Part shown: positions 1 to 5,740 of the stretch, in pieces
How positions within the stretch are numbered: the first letter of the stretch is position 1
How the letters are laid out: each line of letters starts with the position of its first letter
Source: Methanomassiliicoccales archaeon
Lineage (GTDB): Archaea; Thermoplasmatota; Thermoplasmata; Methanomassiliicoccales; UBA472
Direction of reading: 5' to 3'
Assembly (NCBI GenBank): GCA_028679935.1
Contig: JAJRAL010000142.1
Coordinates: 1-5,812, forward strand
DNA length: 5,812 nt
Position numbers and translations under genes: made by a program
The notes under the pieces: generated by a model
Databases searched by the model: none
Told to the model about the DNA's origin: nothing
Seen by the model: only the letters and a program-made list of their open reading frames with translations

Positions 1-414
1 GCTCTGGGCAAGAGCGCCAAGCCCGAGGACAAGGACGTTGTGACGAAGATCCTGCAGTCGGTCGGAGTGGCGTTCCCCCTCGAGGAGAAACTGCTGGACG
101 CCGTGACTGGACTGAGCGGAAGCGGCCCGGCCTATTTCTACATGGTCATCGAGGCGATGGCGGACGGAGGCGTAAGAGCGGGCCTTCCGCGGGACGTCGC
201 GGTCAAGCTTGCGGCGCAGACCGCTCTGGGCGCTGGCAAGACGATACTCGAGACGAAGGTGCATCCCGGCGAGGCGAAGGACATGGTCGCTTCCCCCGCG
301 GGCACGACGATCGAGGGGATCGCGGTCCTCGAGAAGGCCGCGGTCCGCGGCGCATTCATCGAGGCGGTCGAGGCCGGGGCGAAGAAGAGTAAGGAGCTCG
401 GAGAGAAGAGCTGA
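1..414 (+). CDS. proC: Pyrroline-5-carboxylate reductase, C-terminal part (5' end outside window)
   Basis: This enzyme reduces 1-pyrroline-5-carboxylate to L-proline with NAD(P)H, the last step of proline synthesis in the cytosol. The frame is open from base 1 and ends with TGA at 412-414, giving 137 residues, about half the usual length of roughly 270. What is present is the helical C-terminal dimerisation and substrate-binding domain. The family signature is clear: [20 protein letters not shown] is followed by [28 protein letters not shown] and a final [13 protein letters not shown] segment. The missing N-terminal half would carry the Rossmann NAD(P)H-binding fold. No frameshift or lost motif is visible in the part present. 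The gene converges on the small minus-strand gene downstream with a 64-nt gap. No T-rich terminator is obvious in that gap. Identification is firm. Confidence 0.95.
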   Translation, partial: ALGKSAKPEDKDVVTKILQSVGVAFPLEEKLLDAVTGLSGSGPAYFYMVIEAMADGGVRAGLPRDVAVKLAAQTALGAGKTILETKVHPGEAKDMVASPAGTTIEGIAVLEKAAVRGAFIEAVEAGAKKSKELGEKS

Positions 415-478
415 GCAAGGATCGAAGCGGCGGGTCCGTCCGTATCTCCGGCTATGGCTTCGCGTGGAGACCTCTCGA

Positions 479-787
479 CTATTGCATCTTCTCCCAATCT
501 GGATGGGACGCATCGCCGAACTGATAACCCAGCACCTTGCTTCCCCGCTGGATCCTGTATGAGTCGGGGGGCGCGGGCAGGACCGCCACGACCTCATCCT
601 GTCGCCCAACGTTGAACTCGCTTACGACGCTACCGTCGGGTCCAGGAACGAGGTACTCGATCTTGAGCATCTTCTTGCCGTCGCTCTGCAGCACTCGGAT
701 GACGACGATCCCGATCACAGGGTACCGCCAGATGTCCGATGACTCTGGTCCATCGGCCGCCCCACCTGCTGTCGCCTTGTTGACCAT
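479..787 (-). CDS. Small protein of unknown function (102 aa)
   Basis: I do not recognise this protein. It begins with ATG at 787-785 and ends with TAG at 481-479. The first 18 residues are small and polar and probably disordered. The rest alternates hydrophobic and polar residues in a way that suggests a small beta-sheet fold: PVIGIVVIRVLQ, MLKIEYLVP, SVVSEFNVG and DEVVAVLPAP are candidate strands. There is no signal peptide, membrane segment or cysteine. A TATA-like CTTAAG lies about 30 nt upstream of the ATG, which fits leaderless expression and supports this start. It is divergent from the thioredoxin-like gene and convergent with proC. It looks real because of its promoter, its placement between genes and its protein-like hydrophobic pattern, but length alone would not prove it. 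An overlapping plus-strand frame (537-1043) is rejected. Confidence 0.65.
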   Translation of the reverse strand: MVNKATAGGAADGPESSDIWRYPVIGIVVIRVLQSDGKKMLKIEYLVPGPDGSVVSEFNVGRQDEVVAVLPAPPDSYRIQRGSKVLGYQFGDASHPDWEKMQ

Positions 788-813
788 GTTCTCGTTTGGA
801 CAAGCCCGTCGAA

Positions 814-820
814 GCTTAAG
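814..820 (-). promoter_or_regulatory. Putative TATA box of the small hypothetical gene
   Basis: On the minus strand the sequence reads GAAGG followed by CTTAAGC. This fits an archaeal TFB-recognition-like purine stretch plus a TATA-like element centred near 817, about 30 nt before the ATG at 787. That spacing places transcription initiation at or next to the start codon. The call rests on sequence and spacing only. Confidence 0.45.
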
Positions 821-862
821 CCTTCTCGGACTCTCCGTCCGCGGCCAACCATGCAGGCGAAT

Positions 863-870
863 GTATTTAG
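863..870 (+). promoter_or_regulatory. Putative TATA box of the thioredoxin-like gene
   Basis: GTATTTAG lies with its centre about 28-29 nt before the ATG at 895. This is the spacing expected for TBP/TFB-directed initiation at or just before the start codon. No purine-rich ribosome-binding site at a usable distance from the ATG is evident, so a leaderless mRNA is likely. Together with the box at 814-820 it makes the 788-894 gap a divergent promoter region. Confidence 0.5.
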
Positions 871-894
871 CTCCCTCGCTGCCAGGGATGCTGC

Positions 895-1176
895 ATGCCC
901 AAGAAGGTCGAGGTCTTCGCGCTCAACTGCCAGAAGTGCAGGCAGATCGAGGTCGTCGCCACCGCCGCGGTCGAGGAGAGCGGTGCGGAGGCGGAGATCC
1001 ACAAGATCCAGGACGCCGAAGAGATGAAGCGGCGCGGGGTTGACAGACAGCCCGCCCTCTTCATCGACGGCGAGTTGATCTCGGAGGGGAGGCTCCCGAG
1101 CGTGGAGGAGATCAAGGCGCTCCTGATGCAGGGCAAGATCAAGACCGAGGACGAGATCGAGAAGAAGGTACCGTAG
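895..1176 (+). CDS. Small thioredoxin/glutaredoxin-like redox protein (CxxC)
   Basis: This 93-residue protein is probably a cytosolic dithiol oxidoreductase of the small archaeal thioredoxin-like type (resembling the redox-active disulfide/thioredoxin_3 group). A first strand KVEVFAL leads directly into the active-site motif N-C-Q-K-C at residues 11-15, with cysteines 12 and 15. The typical cis-proline loop follows as RQPALFIDGE (Pro 53), then a last strand and a helix, SVEEIKALL. The charged tail after residue 80 extends beyond the usual end of the fold. The protein is shorter than classical thioredoxin (about 105 aa) because the N-terminal strand and helix are missing, as in this subfamily. 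The ATG at 895 is supported by a TATA-like box about 29 nt upstream. The TAG stop at 1174-1176 abuts the stop of the convergent radical SAM gene. The partner reductase and targets cannot be told from this window. Confidence 0.88.
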   Translation: MPKKVEVFALNCQKCRQIEVVATAAVEESGAEAEIHKIQDAEEMKRRGVDRQPALFIDGELISEGRLPSVEEIKALLMQGKIKTEDEIEKKVP

Positions 1177-2904
1177 TCACTTCTTCTTCCGTTTCATCAG
1201 TCCGACCAATGCCCGGGGTAAGCTCTTGTAGAGACCGGGCGTCTGCCATTCGAGGTCGCGTTTTGCACAGATGGTGGATTCCATCAGCTCGTTGCACCTT
1301 TCCTTCAACGCAGCCATCCTCAAGGCGCGCTCGCCTTGATCTCCAACCGCCACGATCCGGTCGACCTCCGCGAGCAGGTCCCTCGCCATGGCGGTTCGTT
1401 CCGCCCGTTCCTTTCTCGCTGCCTCGTCGATCAGTCCGCACTCGAATCTGACGTCGTTGAGAATGTCCGCCGCATCGTATGTGGCGTCGACGATCTCGTC
1501 CCGGCTCATCCATTTCGTTTCGTACGACAGGACGTACTTCCAGGATGGGCTGGCGAGCCTGATCCGGTGCTCTTCGAGCGTTCGGGCGAAGAGGGTGTAT
1601 CCCGCCTTCTCAGGGTTCTCGAATGCATAGCTGCCCGGGTCGATGAATGGAGCTAGCGGCGAGGAGAAGACGAAGAGCCGGGGATCGTTGTCGACAAGGC
1701 CATAGAGATGTCTCGAGTACATCGCACTCTCCAGCGCGCTTGTCTTCGTCTGCTTTGGCAGTCCGATCATGAAGAACACATCGAATCTCCTCGCCCCGTT
1801 GTTCAGCGCCTTGACGACCGTCCGCTCCATCGGTTCCGTGGCGAACGAGCGGCCGAGCGCCTCGCGGACCTCTTCGGAGTGGGAGTCGGGCGAGAACTCG
1901 ATCGAGTAGCTGGGAGTGGAGGATTGCACTTCCTTGAAGTACTCCTCATTCGCTGGGGTGAAGAGCTCCAGGACGAGGTGGTTGTCGACGCCCAGCTCCT
2001 TCAGCTCCTTGAAGAATCTGCGCTGGTATGACTTGCCCCCTCGACGCACATCGCCGACGACGAAGGTCGGCGCCTTGAGGTAGTCCTGGATGTCATGGAT
2101 GTCCGCCGCCACCTTCTCCGGGCTTCGGAAGGCCGCCTTCTGCCTGCCGAGGAAGCCGCGCATGGCGCTGCAAGAGCCGCCGCAGACGACGCACTTCTGG
2201 TAGCAGCCACGCACGGTGAAGACCGCCGTCAATGGATACCGGTCCCAGTCACGGAACGGTTTATGCCCCTCGAGATCGCGGTGCTTGATGACCGATCGGA
2301 CGATCCAGCCATAATCCACGTCGATGTAGTCCAGGTCCTCCGGGACGAAGGTCATTGGGTTGTGCTCAATCTTCGCCCCGTCCTTCCAGCTCAGGTTCTG
2401 GACCGTCGAGAGCCTCTTCCCCGCCTCCGTCGACTCGAGCAGCTCGGCGACCGGTATCTCCGTCGAGTCGCCGCGCATCACCAGGTCGACCTGCGGATAG
2501 CGTATCAGCTCGTCGTGGTAGTACGTCGCCGAGTAGCCGCCCATGAGCACCTTGCTGTCCGGGTGCTTCTCCCTGACGATCTTGGCGATCTCCAGGGCCC
2601 CGTGGGCGTGCGGCAGCCAATGAAGGTCGATCCCGAACACGTCCGACTCGAGCCGACCGATTAGCTCCGGAACGTCGAGGGCTGGATCGTTCAGCATCAT
2701 GCTTGCGAGGTTGACGATCCTCACCTTGTAGCCGAGCTTGTGCAGGTGCGCGGCGATAGTCATGAAGCCGAACGGGTACATCTCGAACACCGGCGTCGAG
2801 GGCACCAGATCGCTGACCGGTCCATAGAACAGGAACTCCTTGCGGAAGTCGTACACGCTCGGGGCGTGCAGAAGTATCAGGTCCTGCTTGGCCACAGCGA
2901 TCAA
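1177..2904 (-). CDS. B12-binding domain/radical SAM protein (resembles the Thermoplasma Ta0216-type family)
   Basis: This 575-residue protein has a B12-binding-type Rossmann region (about residues 8-155, opening with LILLHAPSVYDFR) followed by a radical SAM barrel (about 225-420). The 4Fe-4S motif is C-x3-C-x2-C at Cys 234, 238 and 241, with another Cys at 245. A segment typical of B12-dependent radical SAM enzymes follows (FRSPEKVAADI), and later MIGLPKQTKTSALES. The canonical cobalamin DxHxxG motif is not seen in its usual place, so cobalamin may bind base-off without histidine, as in many relatives, or not at all. The C-terminal 150 residues are helical and end in a strongly basic LPRALVGLMKRKKK, which could sit on a membrane surface. 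The start is TTG at 2904, with GTG at 2895 as alternative; a TATA-like AAATA is 32 nt upstream of the TTG. The gene lies 57 nt downstream of uppS. The substrate is unknown; family assignment is from memory. Confidence 0.9.
   Translation of the reverse strand: MIAVAKQDLILLHAPSVYDFRKEFLFYGPVSDLVPSTPVFEMYPFGFMTIAAHLHKLGYKVRIVNLASMMLNDPALDVPELIGRLESDVFGIDLHWLPHAHGALEIAKIVREKHPDSKVLMGGYSATYYHDELIRYPQVDLVMRGDSTEIPVAELLESTEAGKRLSTVQNLSWKDGAKIEHNPMTFVPEDLDYIDVDYGWIVRSVIKHRDLEGHKPFRDWDRYPLTAVFTVRGCYQKCVVCGGSCSAMRGFLGRQKAAFRSPEKVAADIHDIQDYLKAPTFVVGDVRRGGKSYQRRFFKELKELGVDNHLVLELFTPANEEYFKEVQSSTPSYSIEFSPDSHSEEVREALGRSFATEPMERTVVKALNNGARRFDVFFMIGLPKQTKTSALESAMYSRHLYGLVDNDPRLFVFSSPLAPFIDPGSYAFENPEKAGYTLFARTLEEHRIRLASPSWKYVLSYETKWMSRDEIVDATYDAADILNDVRFECGLIDEAARKERAERTAMARDLLAEVDRIVAVGDQGERALRMAALKERCNELMESTICAKRDLEWQTPGLYKSLPRALVGLMKRKKK
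1181..1195 (+). terminator. Possible pyrimidine-rich terminator of the thioredoxin-like gene
   Basis: TTCTTCTTCC followed by GTTTC begins 4 nt after the thioredoxin-like stop codon. Archaeal RNA polymerase can terminate on T-rich stretches without a hairpin. However, the same bases encode the lysine-rich C-terminus of the opposite gene, so coding need explains the composition equally well. Confidence 0.25.
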
Positions 2905-2931
2905 CTCGGCTTGGAACGCGAGAGGCTACTC

Positions 2932-2940
2932 GGTATTTGA
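2932..2940 (-). promoter_or_regulatory. Putative promoter of the B12/radical SAM gene
   Basis: The minus strand reads TCAAATACC in the 57-nt gap after uppS, centred about 32 nt before the TTG start. It could give the radical SAM gene its own short-leader or leaderless transcript, independent of uppS. The match to an archaeal TATA box is moderate. Confidence 0.35.
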
Positions 2941-2961
2941 ATGCTTCAGGGCTGAATCGGA

Positions 2962-3681
2962 CTACTTGCCGAACCGCCGCTGTCGCAGCTGGTACGAGCG
3001 GATGGCGCGCAGGAAATCGACCTTCCTGAAGCCCGGCCAATAGACATCGGTGAAGTAGAGCTCGGAGTAGGCGAGCTGCCAGAGCAGGAAGTTCGAGACG
3101 CGCTCCTCGCCCGAGGTGCGGAGGATCAGGTCGGGGTCCGGGAAGGGCGCGGTGTAGAGCTCCTTCGAGACCATGCCCTCGTCGATCTGCGATACGTCGA
3201 TCTCACCCGACTTGACCTTCATGGCTATGTTCCTGATCGCCTGGACGATCTCCTCGCGGGAGCCGTAGGCTAAGGCGATGTTGTAGTAGTAGTTTGAGTA
3301 GTTGGCCGACCGGTCCTCGGCGTACTGTATCGCCTTCTGGACCTTCTCGGGGAGCAGCTCCTTCTGACCCAGCACCGCGACCTTGATCCCGTGCTTGTGG
3401 ATCCTCTCGTCGTCGCCGAGCTTGTAGAAGTTCTCCTCGAAGAGCTTCATCAGGTACTCGACCTCCTCGTGGTCCCGGTTCAGGTTCTCGGTGCTGAAGG
3501 CGTAGATGGTCAGGATGCGGATGTCGAGCTCGAGGCACCACTCCAGCACTTCCTCCAATTTGTCCTTCCCTTTGGCGTGCCCCTCGACCGGCGAGAGGCC
3601 TATCTCCCGGGCGAAGCGGCGGTTGCCGTCCATGATAATGGCCACGTGGTGTGGGATCGGGTTCTCCCGCACCTCCTTCAA
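2962..3681 (-). CDS. uppS: Polyprenyl (undecaprenyl-type) diphosphate synthase, cis-prenyltransferase
   Basis: The enzyme condenses isopentenyl diphosphate in cis onto an allylic primer to make the long polyprenyl diphosphate that becomes the lipid carrier for glycan assembly in archaea. The signature motifs are intact (numbered from the TTG at 3681): HHVAIIMDGNRR (residues 11-22, catalytic Asp 18), GHAKG (His 35), FSTEN (62-66), LILRTSGEERVSNFLLWQ (185-202) and SELYFTDVYWPGF (206-218). The 239 residues match the conserved core. The start is uncertain. TTG at 3681 is the only canonical codon, but the frame stays open upstream and encodes a family-like amphipathic segment (RVIANTAYQTYEKTLL), so the real start is probably ATT or ATC between 3730 and 3762. 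The stop is TAG. The gene lies downstream of mmp11 and upstream of the radical SAM gene on the same strand. Confidence 0.95.
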   Translation of the reverse strand: MKEVRENPIPHHVAIIMDGNRRFAREIGLSPVEGHAKGKDKLEEVLEWCLELDIRILTIYAFSTENLNRDHEEVEYLMKLFEENFYKLGDDERIHKHGIKVAVLGQKELLPEKVQKAIQYAEDRSANYSNYYYNIALAYGSREEIVQAIRNIAMKVKSGEIDVSQIDEGMVSKELYTAPFPDPDLILRTSGEERVSNFLLWQLAYSELYFTDVYWPGFRKVDFLRAIRSYQLRQRRFGK

Positions 3682-3782
3682 AAGCGTCTTCTCGTACGTC
3701 TGGTAGGCGGTGTTGGCGATTACCCTGGAAATCTCGTTCCTGATGCCGATCCCTCGATGAATTCGCTTAGTAATGGCTGCTC

Positions 3783-3793
3783 GGATATGTAGT
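3783..3793 (-). promoter_or_regulatory. Possible promoter of uppS
   Basis: The minus strand reads ACTACATATCC within the 177-nt gap between mmp11 and the uppS TTG. By the spacing seen at other promoters here (about 29 nt), transcription would start near 3759. That is far upstream of the TTG at 3681 but next to an in-frame ATT at 3762-3760. The rest of the gap (3794-3858) shows no clear element. Support is weak and sequence-only. Confidence 0.3.
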
Positions 3794-3858
3794 TTTCCTG
3801 AAATCGTCGGAGGGGACCGACCAGAAGGTAATTGATCTAGAATTCGGGGGCCTCGTCG

Positions 3859-4809
3859 CTACTGCCAGTCCTCCGGGATCATCGCCGCTCTCAGCCCCAT
3901 GTCGAAGCAACCTATGCCCCCGACGGCGCCGATCATGCCCCTTCGGCCGGTGATTTCGACGATCTCGACGCCGCCCGCGTCCGCCGCCGCAATCGCATCC
4001 TCGACCTTGAGCACCCGAAGCTTTGCGTCCATACCATAGTCCTCGAGCACCTTCGGGATCTTGAGGCCCTTGAAGATGGCGAGGGCGGTGTGCTGCGAGA
4101 GCGTGTTCTCCCTGACGAACTTGACGATGTAATCGCGCAGCGCTCCGACGTCCTTCTCTCGCACCGCGAACGACACTCCGACCGCCACGCACTGCGTCGT
4201 CTTGTCTGGCGCGTTCGGATTGAGCTGGACGATCTTGTGCTCCAATAGGTGGCCGACCGGGCAGGACTGGGCGCATTTGAGCATCAGGACCCAGGTCGCT
4301 CCCTTCTCCTTCGTGTCGGTGTCGTCGACCGCGAACACTACCCGGATCATCTTCGGCGTTGTCACGGTGACCTCAATGCGGTTCGCGCCGCCGACCTTCA
4401 CCTCATTCGGGTACACCGCTTCAATCGTTCCGGGCCCCTGCGGAAGGCAAGCTCCGATGCCGACGCTGGCCCCGGCGATGCCGACCCAGGTCGTCTTGAC
4501 CATATCGCCTTCGATCCTCAGGGATTTGAGCCCCTGGCCTCCGAGCTCCTTCGAGGCAGGGCCGAAGTGGACGTCTCTCTCGCCGATGATTGTGTCCATG
4601 ATGAGCGTGGTGCCCTCGACCTTAATGTCAATGATGGCACCTCCGGCCCGCTTCCGATTAGCCGCATCCCACTCGACCGGGCCCTTCGCGCTGCACTCCT
4701 CGATGATCCTCGCGACGCCATTCTGCTCGTCGACCAGCGTGTAGACGCCGCGGCAGAACAACCTGCCGTACTTCGAGGTGACCTGCTCCGGGCTGAGGGT
4801 GACGGCCAT
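3859..4809 (-). CDS. mmp11: Methanogenesis marker protein 11-like (TiaS-related)
   Basis: This 316-residue protein resembles methanogenesis marker 11, a protein of unknown function found mainly in methanogens. Recognisable blocks in order are: GIAGASVGIGAC (110-121), VDDTDTKEKGATW (161-173), HKIVQLNPNAPDKTTQC (191-207), LSQHTALAIFKGL (237-249) and ITGRRGMIGAVGGIG (286-300). The DDTD block, the LNPN-P-KT block and the glycine-rich GRRGMIGA block are also features of TiaS, the ATP-dependent enzyme that attaches agmatine to cytidine 34 of tRNA-Ile2. An ATP-using ligase or kinase-like fold is therefore plausible. The TiaS C-terminal OB and zinc-ribbon domains are absent, so this is not TiaS itself. 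Cysteines occur at 19, 39, 121, 179, 183, 207 and 301. The ATG at 4809 is preceded by GGGGAG with a 6-nt spacer. The gene follows the DUF2797-like gene after 39 nt, suggesting a shared transcript. Family comparison is from memory. Confidence 0.85.
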   Translation of the reverse strand: MAVTLSPEQVTSKYGRLFCRGVYTLVDEQNGVARIIEECSAKGPVEWDAANRKRAGGAIIDIKVEGTTLIMDTIIGERDVHFGPASKELGGQGLKSLRIEGDMVKTTWVGIAGASVGIGACLPQGPGTIEAVYPNEVKVGGANRIEVTVTTPKMIRVVFAVDDTDTKEKGATWVLMLKCAQSCPVGHLLEHKIVQLNPNAPDKTTQCVAVGVSFAVREKDVGALRDYIVKFVRENTLSQHTALAIFKGLKIPKVLEDYGMDAKLRVLKVEDAIAAADAGGVEIVEITGRRGMIGAVGGIGCFDMGLRAAMIPEDWQ

Positions 4810-4815
4810 TGGACT

Positions 4816-4830
4816 CTCCCCATGGGGGAG
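4816..4830 (-). promoter_or_regulatory. Ribosome-binding site of mmp11 inside a short hairpin
   Basis: In the mmp11 leader, GGGGAG sits 6 nt before the ATG and is a good Shine-Dalgarno candidate. It is immediately preceded by CTCCCC and a 3-nt CAT spacer, so the two 6-nt arms are perfect complements and could fold over the ribosome-binding site. Weaker outer complementarity exists between TGGCC/GGCCA copies at 4832-4836 and 4804-4808; the latter pair includes the ATG. Folding would hide the site; translation of the upstream DUF2797-like gene, which stops at 4849, could open it. Confidence 0.5.
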
Positions 4831-4848
4831 TTGGCCATGCCATTCGGC

Positions 4849-5706
4849 CTAGATATCCTTTTGCCGGACCTCGACCAGCCTGGAGACGAGCGAGCTGAGA
4901 TCGAGCAGGTCTGAGCCGCCGTCCGCGTCCTCGTACAGCATGAACCGTCCCTTGCATCCGATCACTTTACCTCTGTGAGTTCCAACCGTTTCCACTAGCT
5001 GAGGCGGCTCCTCGAGCGACCTCGGCATCGGGTAGTGGTCAAGGACTGCCAGGTCCGCTCCGATCGTATCGTATCCGTCGAGCTGGGAGAGGACCTCTTC
5101 GTAGCGCCGAATGTAGGATGAGCCGGAGGGTCTCGCGACCAAGTTGCTCGCGAAATCTCTGGCAGTGATCCGTTGTGTCGCACCAAGCCTTCGGGAGATG
5201 TCCTTCTCGAGCAGCCTCGCGCTTCTGCGGCCCTTGACGAGGACGAGGGGGACGATGGCGTCGGCGCCCTGCTCAATCCCGCGCTCAATGAGCCTCGAGC
5301 CTCCGGTCATACCGATCTTGAGCTGTTCTCCGTGGAACGCTGTGTAGACGACGTGGGCCTTGGCGCAGAAGTGCGAATCGCAGCGCTCCCCGTCGCAGCG
5401 CGGTTCGAAAAGGCACTCCTGGACGGGGAGCCAGGAGCTCGCGCAGTCAGGGCATTGGCCGCAGGCCCCCTCCAGGACCGCGTGCTTCGGGCAGGGATGG
5501 TAGCCGTCGTCCTCGAAATCGCCGACGCAGACGCATCTGTCCGAGGCGAGCAGATCGATCGACCGTAGGTCAAGCTCGCCGACCCGCCGTCTCTCGATGT
5601 CGTACGCCACCAGGTGCGGCACGAACCCCTCCCAGTGATAGTCGATGACGTGAGTCGAGAACCAGTCCGGCTTCTCTGTCAATAGTCGATCGGCCCGGAC
5701 AAACAT
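4849..5706 (-). CDS. DUF2797-like cysteine-rich protein, GIY-YIG-like core
   Basis: The function is unknown. Residue numbers here count from TTG at 5715 (288 aa); the preferred start is the ATG at 5706 (285 aa), because a TATAT box centred at 5735 lies 29 nt before it. The N-terminal 120 residues hold ten of eleven cysteines: C61-x-C63, C75, C85-xx-C88-xx-C91, C101, C107, C112 and C117, a pattern suggesting bound zinc or an iron-sulfur cluster. Next comes HVVYTAFHGEQLKIGMTGGSR (about 121-141), then RGIEQGADAIVPL and GRRSARLLEKDISRRLG (about 162-178). This resembles DUF2797 and the strand-turn-strand core of GIY-YIG nucleases, with Tyr 124, Gly 135, Arg 141 and Glu 170 at plausible positions. 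Nuclease activity is not established for the family. The gene is 39 nt upstream of mmp11 and likely cotranscribed. The stop is TAG. Confidence 0.8.
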   Translation of the reverse strand: MFVRADRLLTEKPDWFSTHVIDYHWEGFVPHLVAYDIERRRVGELDLRSIDLLASDRCVCVGDFEDDGYHPCPKHAVLEGACGQCPDCASSWLPVQECLFEPRCDGERCDSHFCAKAHVVYTAFHGEQLKIGMTGGSRLIERGIEQGADAIVPLVLVKGRRSARLLEKDISRRLGATQRITARDFASNLVARPSGSSYIRRYEEVLSQLDGYDTIGADLAVLDHYPMPRSLEEPPQLVETVGTHRGKVIGCKGRFMLYEDADGGSDLLDLSSLVSRLVEVRQKDI

Positions 5707-5730
5707 GATGCTCAAGTCGTGCGTTCCGGA

Positions 5731-5740
5731 GAATATACGT
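5731..5740 (-). promoter_or_regulatory. Putative TATA box of the DUF2797-like gene
   Basis: The minus strand reads ACGTATATTC, the best TATA-like sequence in the window, centred 29 nt before the ATG at 5706. The predicted transcription start falls at about 5708, so the upstream TTG at 5715 would not be in the mRNA. This supports a leaderless transcript beginning at the ATG. Confidence 0.55.

Noticed and set aside
415..478. Possible terminator between proC and the small hypothetical gene
   Set aside because: No T-run and no convincing stem-loop is visible in these 64 bases.
537..1043. 168-codon plus-strand open frame
   Set aside because: It overlaps the small minus-strand gene, the divergent promoter region and the thioredoxin-like gene, and its product is Arg/Gly/Pro-rich toward the end, typical of an out-of-frame reading of GC-rich DNA.
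2095..2664. 189-codon plus-strand open frame
   Set aside because: It lies antisense to the B12-binding and Fe-S region of the radical SAM gene; the product is repetitive in Val, Leu, Asp and Arg with no recognisable fold.
2366..3040. 224-codon minus-strand frame overlapping the start of the radical SAM gene and the end of uppS
   Set aside because: Its Arg/Ala/Gly-rich product has no motif, and both overlapped genes are unmistakable in their own frame.
3670..3678. AAGGAGGTG on the minus strand, which looks like a perfect Shine-Dalgarno sequence
   Set aside because: It encodes Lys-Glu-Val right after the uppS TTG, and no start codon follows at a usable distance without deleting the conserved region before the catalytic motif.
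4249..4914. 221-codon plus-strand open frame opposite mmp11
   Set aside because: It is the antisense shadow of mmp11, whose own frame has clear family motifs; the product is low-complexity in Asp, Leu and Arg.
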